Shown in pieces: positions 1 to 9,865 of a stretch of 61,598 nucleotides of DNA. Origin of the DNA: Xenorhabdus innexi. GTDB taxonomy: Bacteria > Pseudomonadota > Gammaproteobacteria > Enterobacterales > Enterobacteriaceae. The notes beneath the pieces were generated by a model, which was given only the letters and a program-made list of their open reading frames with translations, searched no databases and had not been told where the DNA came from. The stretch is taken from the NCBI RefSeq assembly GCF_002632485.1, contig NZ_NIBU01000021.1, positions 1 through 61,598 on the forward strand, written 5' to 3'. The stretch's first letter is position 1; each line of letters starts with the position of its first letter. The position numbers and the translations under genes are program-made.

Positions 1-152
1 CTCAGAGTTGGAGATAAATCTCGTGGCAAATCGATTAAATAAACGTCCTCGAAAAACGCGAGGTTATCAAACACCGAATGAGTTATTTAAAGGCATACCG
101 ACTCGTTTACTTCGTTCATAACGGTGTTGCACTTATTATGTGAATGCAAGAA
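1..152 (+). mobile_element. Left IS30-family insertion sequence, 3' end only
   Basis: This 152 bp segment is the exact reverse complement of 61447-61598. It holds the end of a transposase frame (2-121), then about 30 bp that look like the terminal inverted repeat (roughly 124-150, ending ...GTGAATGCAAG). Beyond base 152 the two copies diverge, which places the element boundary at about 150-152. Only the distal end of the element is inside the window. The family call rests on the C-terminal transposase sequence, which resembles the end of IS30-type DDE transposases. Confidence 0.8.
2..121 (+). pseudogene. IS30-family transposase, C-terminal 39 residues (cut by window edge)
   Basis: Reading from base 2 gives 39 codons to a TAA at 119-121. 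The piece includes VANRLNKRPRKTRGYQTPNE, which matches the 'N.RPRK.LG..TP.E.F' signature near the C terminus of IS30-family transposases. The N-terminal DNA-binding part and the DDE catalytic domain would lie outside the window, so it cannot be said whether the full copy is intact. The frame is 5' partial because the window starts here. Confidence 0.75.
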
Positions 153-555
153 TTGTTTTTAATTGCGGCATGGCCTGTTCTGCCATTGTTTTTGCCGCCG
201 GTCTTCCTATCAATGAATAGAAGCAGAAAACCGCAACCAATGATGCTGCGCCGCTGACAGAACGGAAAACGTCCTCCCGCTTGATATCAAACAAGGTATA
301 TCCGAGTAAGGAATAACTGAGCGTATAAAGATAATGATTCAATCCTGATACTAATAACAGAGCAATCACGACCCAGATACTCTGTGTACTATTGATAACC
401 CTGAGAATAACTGAATAAATTGTTGTCAGTAGCACGGCGCTGCCAACTCCTCCCAGCCAGAACGCGGCATGATACAAAATAATCGGAATAATCATGCTCA
501 GTATGACATCCCGTGATATTAAATAACGCCAGATGGATAAATGTGCTCGCTGCAT
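136..555 (-). pseudogene. VC0807-like inner-membrane protein, 3' end truncated by the IS
   Basis: The 139-residue frame starts at an ATG (553-555) and has about four hydrophobic segments (near residues 15-35, 37-52, 60-80 and 100-120). It ends just after MPQLKT, where the last five residues (ILAFT) and the stop codon are supplied by the IS30 terminal sequence. The body resembles small VC0807-type membrane proteins of unknown function, which are usually around 200 residues or more, so a C-terminal part is probably missing. The family call is by recollection of pattern and is tentative. The truncation follows directly from the overlap with the IS end at 136-152. The gene reads away from the GNAT gene at 936. 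Confidence 0.6.
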
Positions 556-935
556 GATTTACCTGATATTTAATTGAATACTATACGTATAGCCGGATTT
601 GCTTATTCTGCAACAAATAAACAGTTTATTTATCTTATGCTGTAGTTCTAAACTTTTATTAAACATATAGTATGAATAACGCTATTTTTTCTCAGGCGGA
701 AAGATGATTGTCATGTATCTCTCAATAATATAGCTGATATTAAATGTCGTTAATTTAGAGAAGGGATTTCACATTAGATTTATCATTGCCTTAGCCGGAT
801 AAATACATTAGATTGATGCGCGATTGTTTATTTAGTACTTTGTCGTAGTTCAGTTAAAAGAAGTTACTTTTGTTGTCCTGAACCGAATATATACCTAAAG
901 TTAATTGGGCGTTAACAGGATAAAGGAGAATGAAC
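556..935. other. Divergent intergenic region between the truncated membrane gene and the GNAT gene
   Basis: About 380 bp of AT-rich sequence must hold the promoters of both divergent genes. No convincing operator, RNA or repeat was recognised apart from the ribosome-binding site (AGGAG, 924-928) of the downstream gene. Confidence 0.4.
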
Positions 936-1520
936 ATGAACGTCCGTGAGTCGAAAGAAATATCTGAAACCCAGCTGGCACGTTGTGTACAGACACTGAA
1001 TCGTGCTTTTGATGGATATTCCTTAATGCGGCATTTTCTGGCAGAAGATGATCACGAACAGAGAGTGCGGCGCTATCAGGAGACTTTTCTTAGAAAAGTA
1101 GGTATGACAGTAGGGCATGTATGGGCTACTGATGACGGAACGGCTTTATCTATATGGACATCCCCTGATATTGAAGACGCAGAGGCTGTTTTTACACCAT
1201 TGTCTGTCGAATTTGAAAAGATAGCAGGGGCGAGAGCAAACGTCATGCAGGCATCCGAAGCGATTATGGCAAAAGCACGCCCGGAATTTCCGTGCTGGTT
1301 TCTGGGGGCTGTGGCCGTCGATCCTGATTTTCAGGGAAAGGGGCTGAGCCGTGCAGTTATTGAACCCGGTCTCGAGAGAGCCGAACGTGAAGGGTTTCCT
1401 GTATTTCTTGAAACTTCTGATGAAAAAAACGTCAGGCTCTATGAACATTTGGGATTCAAAATTACGGCATCGTATCTGCTTCCCTTTAATGGCCCGATGA
1501 CGTACGCAATGATAAGATAG
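936..1520 (+). CDS. GNAT-family N-acetyltransferase
   Basis: This is a 194-residue protein with one GNAT fold. The acetyl-CoA-binding motif A is visible as VAVDPDFQGKGLSRAVIE around residues 127-145, with the Q-x-G-x-G pattern QGKGL. A later segment (SDEKNVRLYEHLGF) fits the family's motif B, and the protein ends in a typical beta strand. The substrate cannot be told. The start is taken at the ATG at 936 because AGGAG (924-928) stands 7 nt before it. The in-frame ATG at 930 is only one base from the same site. The gene stands alone, with a divergent gene upstream and a terminator immediately downstream, so it is not part of the ast operon. Detoxification or self-resistance is possible but not shown. 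Confidence 0.8.
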   Translation: MNVRESKEISETQLARCVQTLNRAFDGYSLMRHFLAEDDHEQRVRRYQETFLRKVGMTVGHVWATDDGTALSIWTSPDIEDAEAVFTPLSVEFEKIAGARANVMQASEAIMAKARPEFPCWFLGAVAVDPDFQGKGLSRAVIEPGLERAEREGFPVFLETSDEKNVRLYEHLGFKITASYLLPFNGPMTYAMIR

Positions 1521-1543
1521 CGGATATCATTGTGAGTTTACTC

Positions 1544-1578
1544 AGTGCAGAAATGTTAATATTATTCTGCACTTTTTT
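1544..1578 (+). terminator. Rho-independent terminator after the GNAT gene
   Basis: A 9 bp stem (AGTGCAGAA pairing with TTCTGCACT) around a 12 nt loop is followed by a run of T, starting about 24 bp after the stop codon. Confidence 0.8.
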
Positions 1579-2212
1579 GTATTTCAGCCTCCTGAAAAAG
1601 TACATTATTCTGATTTAGTTTATTAACGGAAAGATCATCAGTGTAACCGGAGGTTGTTGAACTATCATCAGGTTAGTTTCTCTGAATAGTCATGATAATA
1701 TCCGACATTTAATTAATATAGTTAATTGATTTTAAATGATTATATTTTCTTTTTTGTAAAAATTCGGATTTGCAAATATTTTTTAACACACCTTATTGTA
1801 AAATATCTCTTCAATAAGTGAATAATTATCAGTCAAAATGAGACTGTTTTTCGCCCTGTCTAATTTTATACCTCCTTTTATTTATTTTTTATGCAACGTT
1901 TGTGCATAAATTGCATAAAAAATCATTTTTATAAATTGTGAAAAACATCAAAAAAGTAAATTCATTGTGATTATGTTGTGTTGACTTTGTTAAAAATCAA
2001 AGAGATGATGCGATTAATTGTTAATCAGGTCAAACAATGAAAGGTACTAAAAGATTATTTTAGATTTCAGAGAAACATTGATTCAGTGAATGAGTCTGGC
2101 TGAAAATCAATAGAAATAATTAATGGAAAATATGGTTATATCCGTTAATTTAAAAACGCTTTATATTCAATCTTAATATCGCCTTTCTTGTTAATTTTCC
2201 GAGGTAAAACAA
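1579..2212 (+). promoter_or_regulatory. Long AT-rich leader and promoter region of the ast operon
   Basis: About 630 bp without a gene precede astC. In E. coli the ast operon is controlled by sigma-54/NtrC, sigma-S and ArgR. By eye I find no clear sigma-54 GG-N10-GC element. A partial ARG-box-like stretch, TGAATAATTAT, begins at 1819: the left half matches the ArgR consensus and the right half does not. Near 2080 there is ATTCAGTGAAT, an inverted repeat in the wrong spacing for ArgR. These are weak candidates only. The ribosome-binding site of astC is GAGG at 2201-2204. Confidence 0.35.
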
Positions 2213-3424
2213 ATGACAAAAGCAATTCAGAGAAGTTGGTTTGAACAGTATATGGTTCCTTGTTTCGCACCTGCTCCCTTTATTCCCGTCAAAGCCGAAG
2301 GCTCCAGAGTATGGGATCAAGATGGAAAAGAATACGTTGATTTTGCCGGAGGTATTGCTGTTAACGCATTAGGGCATGCCAATAAAGAATTAAAAGAAAC
2401 ATTAAGCACTCAAATGGAAAACCTTTGGCATATCGGTAATGGATACACAAATGAACCTGTCTTAAAATTAGCAAAAGATCTGGTCGAGAATACCTTTTCT
2501 GATAAGGTTTTTTTCTGTAATTCCGGTGCTGAGGCAAATGAAGCTGCACTGAAAATTGCCAGAAAATATGCGTTAGATAAATATGGCAGCCATAAAAACG
2601 AAATTATCTCATTTGAAAACTCTTTTCACGGCAGAACATTATTTACCGTAACAGTCGGGGGACAACCGAAGTATTCACAAGATTTTGCACCTCTTCCACA
2701 AGAAATTACTCACCTTCCTTATAACGATATTGAAACCATTAAAGCGCGTATTTCTGAAAAAACGTGTGCCGTTATTGTGGAGCCAATTATTGGCGAAGGT
2801 GGAGTGATCCCCGCAGACCCGGCCTTTATGAAGGCGTTGAGAGAGCTGTGTGATCAATATCAGGCATTGTTGATTTTTGACGAAATACAGACGGGTGTTG
2901 GCCGTACAGGTTATCTGTATGCCTATGAAGAAACGGGAGTTGTGCCGGATATTCTGACTACGGCAAAAGGATTAGGAGGCGGTTTCCCGATTGGTGCAAT
3001 GCTGGTTAAGCAGCATGTTGCGGAAGTTTTCCAGCCGGGATCACACGGAACGACATTTGGTGGGAACCCTCTGGCAGCCGCCGTTGCCCATAAGGTGCTG
3101 AGTATAGTAAACCAGAAAGCATTTCTGGCCGGAGTACAGGAACGGCATCATGAATTTATCCGGCAGATGACCGCTTTGAACCAGCGTTATCAGGTGTTCA
3201 GTGAAATACGTGGTAAAGGGCTACTGTTGGGCGCAGAACTGACAGAAAAATATCAGGGTAAAGCTAAAACGTTGTCCAATATTGCTGCGGAAGAAGGGTT
3301 AATTGCCTTGATTGCAGGGCCGAATGTACTGCGTTTTGCTCCGGCCTTAAATATCGGGCAGCAGGAAATCAGCGACGGTTTTACCCGGCTTGAAAATGCC
3401 CTCAAGCGATTTGTTCAGGAATAA
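2213..3424 (+). CDS. astC: Succinylornithine transaminase (AST pathway)
   Basis: AstC (403 residues) transfers the amino group of N2-succinylornithine to 2-oxoglutarate, giving succinylglutamate semialdehyde and glutamate, in the third step of arginine succinyltransferase catabolism. It is a class III PLP aminotransferase. The Schiff-base lysine is K252 in TTAKGLGGG, and the cofactor aspartate is D223 in [17 protein letters not shown] (about residues 104-112) and [10 protein letters not shown] near residue 280 are further family signatures. Its length equals that of the enterobacterial enzyme. It is closely related to acetylornithine aminotransferase ArgD, but its place as first gene of astCADBE decides the call. 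It begins the operon after the long leader, with GAGG 8 nt before the ATG. Confidence 0.95.
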   Translation: MTKAIQRSWFEQYMVPCFAPAPFIPVKAEGSRVWDQDGKEYVDFAGGIAVNALGHANKELKETLSTQMENLWHIGNGYTNEPVLKLAKDLVENTFSDKVFFCNSGAEANEAALKIARKYALDKYGSHKNEIISFENSFHGRTLFTVTVGGQPKYSQDFAPLPQEITHLPYNDIETIKARISEKTCAVIVEPIIGEGGVIPADPAFMKALRELCDQYQALLIFDEIQTGVGRTGYLYAYEETGVVPDILTTAKGLGGGFPIGAMLVKQHVAEVFQPGSHGTTFGGNPLAAAVAHKVLSIVNQKAFLAGVQERHHEFIRQMTALNQRYQVFSEIRGKGLLLGAELTEKYQGKAKTLSNIAAEEGLIALIAGPNVLRFAPALNIGQQEISDGFTRLENALKRFVQE

Positions 3425-3445
3425 CAGCAGGTTTGAGGTGATACC

Positions 3446-4492
3446 ATGATGCTATTTAGATCCGTTCAACATAAAGATTTGGGGGATATCCTCGATCTCT
3501 CGTCTCGTGCAGGAGTGGGTTTGACGTCGTTGCCAAATAATCAGGAATACTTGGCGGCTCGGATTTCACGCAGCATTGATTCTTTTCACGATGCACGCGG
3601 GCGTTCACAACAGGGATTCTTGTTTACTCTGGAAGACACGGAAAAGCATCGTGTTGTTGGGGTGAGTGCATTGGAGGTTGCGGTTGGGCTGGAGGAGCCT
3701 TTCTACAATTACCGTATTCAGAGATCGGTGCGCTCATCCCGCGAATTAGGGGTTTACAATTCGTTTGAGACCCTGATTGTAGGGCAGGATCATACCGGAT
3801 ACAGTGAGCTGTGCACCCTGTTTCTTGACCCGGCTTACCATGGGGGTCGCAACGGTATTTTCCTTTCCAGAAGCCGATTTTTATTTATTTCCGCATTCCG
3901 TCATCTTTTTCCGAAAACTATTTTTGCGGAAATGCGCGGAGTGGTGAATGAACAGGGAGAATCGCCGTTCTGGAATGCACTAGGCCAACACTTTTTTAAT
4001 GTTCCTTTTTCTCAGGCTGATTACCTGACCGGTATTGGCGCCAAAACATTTATTGCCGAACTCATGCCATTCCATCCGATTTATGTGCCCCTGTTACCGG
4101 AAGAAGCGCAGCGGGCTATCGGGCAGGTACATGAAAATACCGTTCCGGCGCGTATCATTCTGGAAAAAGAAGGCTTTTCCTATCACGGTATGGTCGATAT
4201 TTTTGATGCCGGAGCCATTTTACAGGCTGAGATTGATGACGTGCGAACGGTAAAAGCAAGCCGACTGCTATCGGTTAAAAGAAGCGAAAAGGTCTCCAGA
4301 CAGAGTGATGGCAGATTATGCATTGTTTCTAACCTACATTTTCAGGATTTTAAAGCGCTGCTGCTGAATATCCCTGACGCTATTGATAGTGATGAACTGC
4401 ACCTGACCGATGCAGAAATGGATGCACTTCAAGTAGAAGATGGGGATTCAGTTCGCTGTGCTGCACTTTTTTCCGAGGAAACTTCACAATGA
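3446..4492 (+). CDS. astA: Arginine N-succinyltransferase
   Basis: AstA transfers the succinyl group of succinyl-CoA to the alpha-amino group of arginine, the first and committing step of the AST pathway. The 348-residue length fits the family, as do [15 protein letters not shown] near residues 17-31, the middle [16 protein letters not shown] block and the FFAEMRG-like segment ([18 protein letters not shown]). The ATG at 3446 has GAGG at 3435-3438, 7 nt upstream, so it is preferred over the adjacent ATG at 3449. The gene follows astC by 21 nt, and its stop overlaps the astD start by 4 nt (ATGA), implying translational coupling. Confidence 0.95.
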   Translation: MMLFRSVQHKDLGDILDLSSRAGVGLTSLPNNQEYLAARISRSIDSFHDARGRSQQGFLFTLEDTEKHRVVGVSALEVAVGLEEPFYNYRIQRSVRSSRELGVYNSFETLIVGQDHTGYSELCTLFLDPAYHGGRNGIFLSRSRFLFISAFRHLFPKTIFAEMRGVVNEQGESPFWNALGQHFFNVPFSQADYLTGIGAKTFIAELMPFHPIYVPLLPEEAQRAIGQVHENTVPARIILEKEGFSYHGMVDIFDAGAILQAEIDDVRTVKASRLLSVKRSEKVSRQSDGRLCIVSNLHFQDFKALLLNIPDAIDSDELHLTDAEMDALQVEDGDSVRCAALFSEETSQ

Positions 4493-5967
4493 GTGATCAG
4501 GCAAATTACATTGATGGTAAGTGGGTAAGCGGGCAGGGTGTACAGGTAATCAAACATTCTCCCATTGATCAGCAAATCTTGTGGCAGGCACACAGTGCTT
4601 CTGTTACGCAAGTGGAAGAGGCTGGTCTGGCAGCACGCAGAGCATTTTCAGGCTGGGCAAAGCTGGCAGTTGAAAAGCGTATCGCCATTGTTCAGGCATT
4701 CGCTGATTTACTGGCTGAGGAAAAAGAAACACTTGCCCGTGTAATCAGTGAAGAAACCAGTAAGCCATTGTGGGAAACCCGGACAGAAGTTCAGTCTATG
4801 ATTGGTAAAGTTGCTATTTCCATTGAAGCATGGCAGCAACGTACGGGGTATTCGGAAACGGTTATGCCGGATGGAAAAGCAATATTGCAGCATCGTCCTC
4901 ATGGCGTGATGGCTGTTTTCGGGCCTTATAATTTCCCCGGTCATTTGCCTAACGGCCACATTGTTCCCGCTTTGATTGCCGGTAACACATTAGTTTTTAA
5001 GCCAAGTGAGTTGACTCCTGTCACCGCAGAAAAAACGATGGCCTTATGGATCAAAGCCGGATTACCAGCAGGAGTATTGAATCTCGTTCAGGGAGGCAGG
5101 GAAACCGGCGGTGCGTTACTGGACTGCCGCGAAATTGACGGAGTGCTGTTTACCGGCAGTGCAACCACCGGTTTTCATTTCCACCGCCTGCTGGCAGGCC
5201 AGCCGGAAAAAATGCTGGCATTGGAAATGGGGGGAAATAATGCCCTGATTGTCGATGATTATGATGATCTCGATGCGGCAGTTTATACCATCATCCAGTC
5301 TGCTTTTATTTCCGCTGGTCAGCGTTGTACCTGTGCGCGACGGTTACTGGTAAAACAGGGTGAAAAGGGCGATGCTCTGATTCAGCGGCTGACAGAAGCT
5401 GCTCGTCAGATAGTCCCATCCCATTGGGATGCTGAACCTCAGCCTTTTATGGGCGGCGTTATCTCTTTGGCTGCGGCAGAAAATATGCTGAATGCTCAGT
5501 CAGCATTGTTGGCATTAGGCGCTACTGCACTGCTGACGTTAACACAGCCAGATCCCCATTCAACCTTTATGACCCCCGGTATTATTGATCTGACTGGCGT
5601 AAGTCAGGTTCCTGATGAAGAATATTTCGGCCCTCTGTTGACTTTACAGCGTTATGACACCTTCGAAGAAGCTATTTCCATCGCGAATGATACCCGTTTT
5701 GGTCTGGCTACAGGGTTGATTTCACCTGATGAAAGTCTTTTCCTTCGGTTACAGGAAGAAGCGAGAGCCGGGATTGTGAACTGGAACAAGCCACTGACCG
5801 GCGCTTCCAGTAAAGCACCTTTTGGCGGGATTGGCGCATCAGGTAATCATCGCCCCAGTGCTTACTATGCTGCTGATTATTGTGCATGGCCAATGGCATC
5901 ATTGACGGCGGATAAGTTGTCTCTGCCGGATGCACCAGCCCCCGGACTTGATTTTTTCCGCTCTTAA
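4489..5967 (+). CDS. astD: N-succinylglutamate 5-semialdehyde dehydrogenase
   Basis: AstD oxidises succinylglutamate semialdehyde to N-succinylglutamate with NAD+, the fourth AST step. It is a 492-residue aldehyde dehydrogenase. The catalytic cysteine is C280 in SAGQRCTC, the general-base glutamate is E246 in LALEMGGNN, and the NAD-binding pieces [18 protein letters not shown] and FTGSATTG occur in the normal order. The start codon lies inside the last codons of astA (ATGA overlap). It is followed by an unusual 102 bp gap carrying an 18-bp triple repeat before astB. Confidence 0.95.
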   Translation: MSDQANYIDGKWVSGQGVQVIKHSPIDQQILWQAHSASVTQVEEAGLAARRAFSGWAKLAVEKRIAIVQAFADLLAEEKETLARVISEETSKPLWETRTEVQSMIGKVAISIEAWQQRTGYSETVMPDGKAILQHRPHGVMAVFGPYNFPGHLPNGHIVPALIAGNTLVFKPSELTPVTAEKTMALWIKAGLPAGVLNLVQGGRETGGALLDCREIDGVLFTGSATTGFHFHRLLAGQPEKMLALEMGGNNALIVDDYDDLDAAVYTIIQSAFISAGQRCTCARRLLVKQGEKGDALIQRLTEAARQIVPSHWDAEPQPFMGGVISLAAAENMLNAQSALLALGATALLTLTQPDPHSTFMTPGIIDLTGVSQVPDEEYFGPLLTLQRYDTFEEAISIANDTRFGLATGLISPDESLFLRLQEEARAGIVNWNKPLTGASSKAPFGGIGASGNHRPSAYYAADYCAWPMASLTADKLSLPDAPAPGLDFFRS

Positions 5968-6002
5968 TTTTTTCAGTCAGTTTTTTTCTGAACGTCAGTT
6001 TT

Positions 6003-6056
6003 TCAAAGAACAGCCGGTTGTCAAAGAATAGCCGGTTTTCAAAGAACAGCAGGGAG
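6003..6056 (+). repeat. Three tandem 18-bp units between astD and astB
   Basis: Three consecutive 18-mers are present: TCAAAGAACAGCCGGTTG (6003-6020), TCAAAGAATAGCCGGTTT (6021-6038) and TCAAAGAACAGCAGGGAG (6039-6056). The last unit has mutated into a purine-rich GGGAG stretch just before the astB start. It looks like replication slippage inside the operon spacer. A role in astB translation is possible but only inferred. Confidence 0.85.
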
Positions 6057-6069
6057 AACAGGAATTATT

Positions 6070-7413
6070 ATGTCGGGAATTGAAGCAAACTTTGATGGTT
6101 TGGTGGGAATGACTCACCACTATGCCGGGTTATCAATGGGTAATGAAGCCTCGATAAATCACCGCGGGCAAAAATCCAACCCTCGTAAGGCGGCCTTACA
6201 GGGATTAACAAAAATGAAAGCACTGTCAGATATGGGATTAGTGCAGGGGGTTTTACCCCCGCAACAGCGGCCTGATTTAGCTACTCTGCGCCAGTTAGGG
6301 TTTACGGGAAATGATGCTCAGGTGCTGAATAAAGCGGCAAAATACTCACCATTGCTGCTGTCTAATCTCAGTTCTGCCTCTTCCATGTGGACGGCTAATG
6401 CAGCAACAGTATCCCCCTCCGCTGACAGTGCTGATAACCGGGTTCACTTTACGGTAGCAAATTTAAATAACAAACTGCATCGCTCACTGGAAAGTGTCAC
6501 TACATCCAGAGCATTAAAAGCGGTTTTTTCAGATCAGAATTACTTTTCTCATCATGCGCCATTGCCTCAACATGCTGACTGGGGGGATGAAGGTGCAGCA
6601 AACCACAACCGTTTTTGTGGTGAATATGATGAAGCTGGTGTACAGCTATTTGTATATGGCCGCAGTGCTTTCCGCGGAGGCCCGGCACCAGAACGCTATC
6701 CGGCCCGTCAGACACTGGAAGCGAGCGAAGCTATTGCACGCTTACATCAGCTTGAGGAAAGTCAGACGGTTTTTGCCCAGCAGAACCCTATTGCGATTGA
6801 TAGCGGCGTTTTCCATAACGATGTCATCGCTGTCAGTAACAAAAATGTGTTGTTTTATCATGAACAGGCATTTTTAAATCAGCAGTCAGTATTGGCTGAA
6901 ATTGAGGAGAAGCTGGCACTCCTCGGTCAAAAGCTGATCCCTGTTGAAGTACCCGCATCGCAGGTATCTATGCAGGATGCAGTCAGTTCATATCTTTTCA
7001 ACAGCCAGTTATTAAACTTGTCTGACGGCAGTATGGCACTGATTTTACCGGAAGAGTGCCGGACGAATACTCACGTATCATCATATTTACAGTCTCTGGT
7101 TGCGACGGATGATAGCCCTATTCGTCAGCTTCATTTCTTTGATCTGCGGGAAAGTATGCGCAATGGTGGCGGGCCTGCCTGCCTGCGTCTTCGGGTTGCC
7201 ATGAAAGAAAAAGAGCTGGCAGCAGTCAATCCGGCAGTGCTTATGACACCCGATCTGTATCTGAATTTAACTGACTGGGTTGAACGTCACTATCGTGATT
7301 CTTTATATGCCGCTGATCTGGCAGATCCGCAGCTATTGACAGAAGTCTGTTCGGCGCTGGACGAATTAACCCAGATCCTCAGGCTTGGTTCAATCTATGA
7401 ATTTCAGCGCTAA
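6070..7413 (+). CDS. astB: N-succinylarginine dihydrolase
   Basis: AstB hydrolyses N2-succinylarginine to N2-succinylornithine, CO2 and two NH3, the second AST step. It belongs to the guanidino-group-modifying (pentein) superfamily. The 447-residue protein shows the catalytic residues: Glu174 in DEGAANHNR, His249 in GVFHNDV and the nucleophile Cys371 in [12 protein letters not shown]. The start [15 protein letters not shown] is typical. It follows the 18-bp repeat spacer and is separated from astE by 12 nt. Confidence 0.95.
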   Translation: MSGIEANFDGLVGMTHHYAGLSMGNEASINHRGQKSNPRKAALQGLTKMKALSDMGLVQGVLPPQQRPDLATLRQLGFTGNDAQVLNKAAKYSPLLLSNLSSASSMWTANAATVSPSADSADNRVHFTVANLNNKLHRSLESVTTSRALKAVFSDQNYFSHHAPLPQHADWGDEGAANHNRFCGEYDEAGVQLFVYGRSAFRGGPAPERYPARQTLEASEAIARLHQLEESQTVFAQQNPIAIDSGVFHNDVIAVSNKNVLFYHEQAFLNQQSVLAEIEEKLALLGQKLIPVEVPASQVSMQDAVSSYLFNSQLLNLSDGSMALILPEECRTNTHVSSYLQSLVATDDSPIRQLHFFDLRESMRNGGGPACLRLRVAMKEKELAAVNPAVLMTPDLYLNLTDWVERHYRDSLYAADLADPQLLTEVCSALDELTQILRLGSIYEFQR

Positions 7414-7425
7414 TCAGGAGGACTG

Positions 7426-8400
7426 ATGGATTTACTTTCTCCATTACTTGAAAAGAAACTAGCAAGTACACTCAGTTTTCCGCCTGATTTAGCTGCGACA
7501 TGGCTGGCAGATGGTGTATTGCAGCTAATCCCACAAGAGAGTAAAAGCAGCACGCTGATCATTTCCGCAGGAATTCATGGTAATGAAACGGCACCGATTG
7601 AAATCCTGCTCCGGTTGCTAGCACAACTGGTTCAGGGGCATCTGTCGTTGCAACATAACCTGTTGTTGATCCTCGGTAATGTGCCTGCCATGCGTGAAAG
7701 TAAGCGCTATATCGATAATGATCTCAATCGCATGTTTGGCGGGCGGTATCAGAACTTCCCTTCTGGAAATGAGACGCAGCGGGCAGTTGAGCTGGAGTCT
7801 GTGATACAGCGTTTTTTTCAGGAGCCTGCGGTTATCGCATCAACACGGCGCTGGCATCTTGATCTGCATACGGCAATTCGTGGCTCCTGTCATGAACAGT
7901 TTGCCCTGCTTCCTTTCCAACAGCGTGAATATGCACCTGAGCTACTACAGTGGCTGGATGGAAGTGATATTGACGCGATGGTTTTCCATAAAAGTGAAGG
8001 CGGAACATTCAGTCAGTTTACCAGCCAATATTTTAATGTGGATAGCTGTACGATGGAAATTGGCAAAGTCTATCCTTTCGGGCAGAACGATCTGACTAAA
8101 TTCAGCAATATCACCGCCGCCTTACAGAATCTGATTACTGGTACTTTTTCTGTTAAACGGCAAAAACCGGAAATAAAACGTTATCGTGTTGCTGATTCCA
8201 TTATCAAACAGGACAACAGCTTCCGGCTTCATATTCCGCAAGATACAAAAAACTTCACAGCCCTGTCGGATGGTTTTGAAATTGCCAGTCAGGAAAACCA
8301 ATCCTGGAAAATCGCTTCTCCGGCAAACTTTATTTTATTTCCTAACGCTAACGTTGCCATTGGGCTGAGAGCAGGTCTGCTATTGGAGCAAATAATCTGA
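7426..8400 (+). CDS. astE: Succinylglutamate desuccinylase
   Basis: AstE splits N-succinylglutamate to glutamate and succinate, the last AST step. It is a zinc-dependent carboxypeptidase-like enzyme of the AstE/aspartoacylase family. The zinc ligands are visible as H51 and E54 (GIHGNETAP) and H148 (DLHTAIRG), and the catalytic glutamate is E211 in CTMEIGK. The length (324) is normal. AGGAGG at 7416-7421 precedes the ATG. No terminator is seen before the permease that begins 46 nt later, so both may be on one mRNA. Confidence 0.95.
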   Translation: MDLLSPLLEKKLASTLSFPPDLAATWLADGVLQLIPQESKSSTLIISAGIHGNETAPIEILLRLLAQLVQGHLSLQHNLLLILGNVPAMRESKRYIDNDLNRMFGGRYQNFPSGNETQRAVELESVIQRFFQEPAVIASTRRWHLDLHTAIRGSCHEQFALLPFQQREYAPELLQWLDGSDIDAMVFHKSEGGTFSQFTSQYFNVDSCTMEIGKVYPFGQNDLTKFSNITAALQNLITGTFSVKRQKPEIKRYRVADSIIKQDNSFRLHIPQDTKNFTALSDGFEIASQENQSWKIASPANFILFPNANVAIGLRAGLLLEQII

Positions 8401-8446
8401 TTACTTCATATATCCCTATATAAAAATAAAACTGTGGAGGTTATTA

Positions 8447-9865
8447 ATGGCGAATACGGTAAAAACATCTGCGGAGCAATCCGCAGGTGCGCAGACACTT
8501 CACCGTGGATTGGGAAAACGTCATGTCCAGTTAATTGCCATTGGTGGCGCTATCGGGACAGGTTTATTCATGGGTACAGGGAAAACCATCGCTGTATCAG
8601 GCACTTCAATTATTCTGACTTATCTTTTGATCGGCTTTTTTGCCTTTATGGTAATGAGGGCGATGGGTGAGTTATTGCTTTCCAAACTGGATTACCGAAC
8701 TTTCGCTGATTTTGTTGCTGACTATCTCGGTGAAAAAGCCAGCTATTTTCTGGGCTGGACATACTGGATGAGCTGGGTAGTAAGCTGCATTGCGGATGTT
8801 GTGGTATGTGGCGGTTATATTCAGTATTGGTATCCTGATGTTTCTCTTTGGTTTACTGCGCTATTTATTCTCGGATTAATGTGTTTATGCAACTTTTTTT
8901 CAGTGCGCCTGTTCGGTGAGACGGAATTCTGGTTTGCGATGATCAAGGTTGTGGCGATAGTTGCGTTGATTATTGTTGGAATCGGCATGGTTGCTGTCAG
9001 TTGGACATCTCCAGATGGAGTGACTGCTTCCGTCCGCCATCTGACTGAGCCTGAGTTCTTTCTGCCTAATGGTGTATTTGGGTTTTTGGCCGGTTTTCAG
9101 ATTGCCATTTTCTCTTTTACCGGTATTGAATTAGTGGGAACAGTCACGGCTGAAACGAAAGAGCCGGAGAAGATTTTACCGAAATCCATCAACAGTATTC
9201 CCATTCGCGTCATTATTTTTTACGTGCTTTCCATGATGTGCATTATTGCCGTGACTTCATGGCCTCGTATTTCCGCAGAAGTCAGCCCGTTCGTTACGCT
9301 GTTTGCGCTGGCGGGGTTACCGGCAGCGGCGGCAGTGATCAATTTTGTGGCGCTGACATCGGCAATGTCTTCAGCAAACAGTGGATTATATGCCTGTACC
9401 CGCATGTTATATGGCTTGTCTACTGAGAAATTGGCACATGGTTGGTTCGGGCGGCTTTCAGCAAACAGCGCAATTCCTGTTTTCAGCCTGATATTTTCTG
9501 TTGTTTGTATGGCAAGCGGTGTGCTTCTGCTGTTTATCATCCCCGATGTGATGAAGCTGTTTACCATTGTTTCCACTGTGGCTGCCATCATGGTTGTTTA
9601 TAGCTGGTGTATGATATTGCTTGCGTATCTGGCTTACCGTAAAAAACGCCCTGACCTGCATGAAAAATCCATCTATAAAATGCCGATGGGCATTCCGATG
9701 ACATGGTTTACCCTGATATTTTTTGCCTTCACAGTCGTAATCATGATCTTTGATTATGATACGCGTGTTTCGTTATATGGCACACCAATATGGTTTGTGA
9801 TATTGGAGGTTTTATGGCGGATACGGAAAAAACGGCAACAACAGAAAATCGCTGTATCGCAATAA
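8447..9865 (+). CDS. AAT-family amino acid permease, CycA-like
   Basis: This 472-residue APC-superfamily permease has about 12 membrane segments. The N-terminal signature HVQLIAIGGAIGTGLFMGTG and the conserved ETKEPEKILPKSINSIPIR block are characteristic of AAT transporters. By remembered alignment the closest match is E. coli CycA (D-serine/D-alanine/glycine:H+ symporter), including HEKSIYKMPMG near the C terminus. Being 46 nt downstream of astE with GGAGG before the ATG, it may be co-transcribed with the ast genes and might import arginine or another amino acid. Substrate is inferred only. Its last 54 bp overlap the 3' end of the convergent NRPS gene, and no terminator separates them. Confidence 0.85.
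   Translation: MANTVKTSAEQSAGAQTLHRGLGKRHVQLIAIGGAIGTGLFMGTGKTIAVSGTSIILTYLLIGFFAFMVMRAMGELLLSKLDYRTFADFVADYLGEKASYFLGWTYWMSWVVSCIADVVVCGGYIQYWYPDVSLWFTALFILGLMCLCNFFSVRLFGETEFWFAMIKVVAIVALIIVGIGMVAVSWTSPDGVTASVRHLTEPEFFLPNGVFGFLAGFQIAIFSFTGIELVGTVTAETKEPEKILPKSINSIPIRVIIFYVLSMMCIIAVTSWPRISAEVSPFVTLFALAGLPAAAAVINFVALTSAMSSANSGLYACTRMLYGLSTEKLAHGWFGRLSANSAIPVFSLIFSVVCMASGVLLLFIIPDVMKLFTIVSTVAAIMVVYSWCMILLAYLAYRKKRPDLHEKSIYKMPMGIPMTWFTLIFFAFTVVIMIFDYDTRVSLYGTPIWFVILEVLWRIRKKRQQQKIAVSQ

Noticed and set aside
1579-2212. Sigma-54 promoter for astC
   Set aside because: No GG-N10-GC element with a convincing -24/-12 match could be found by eye.
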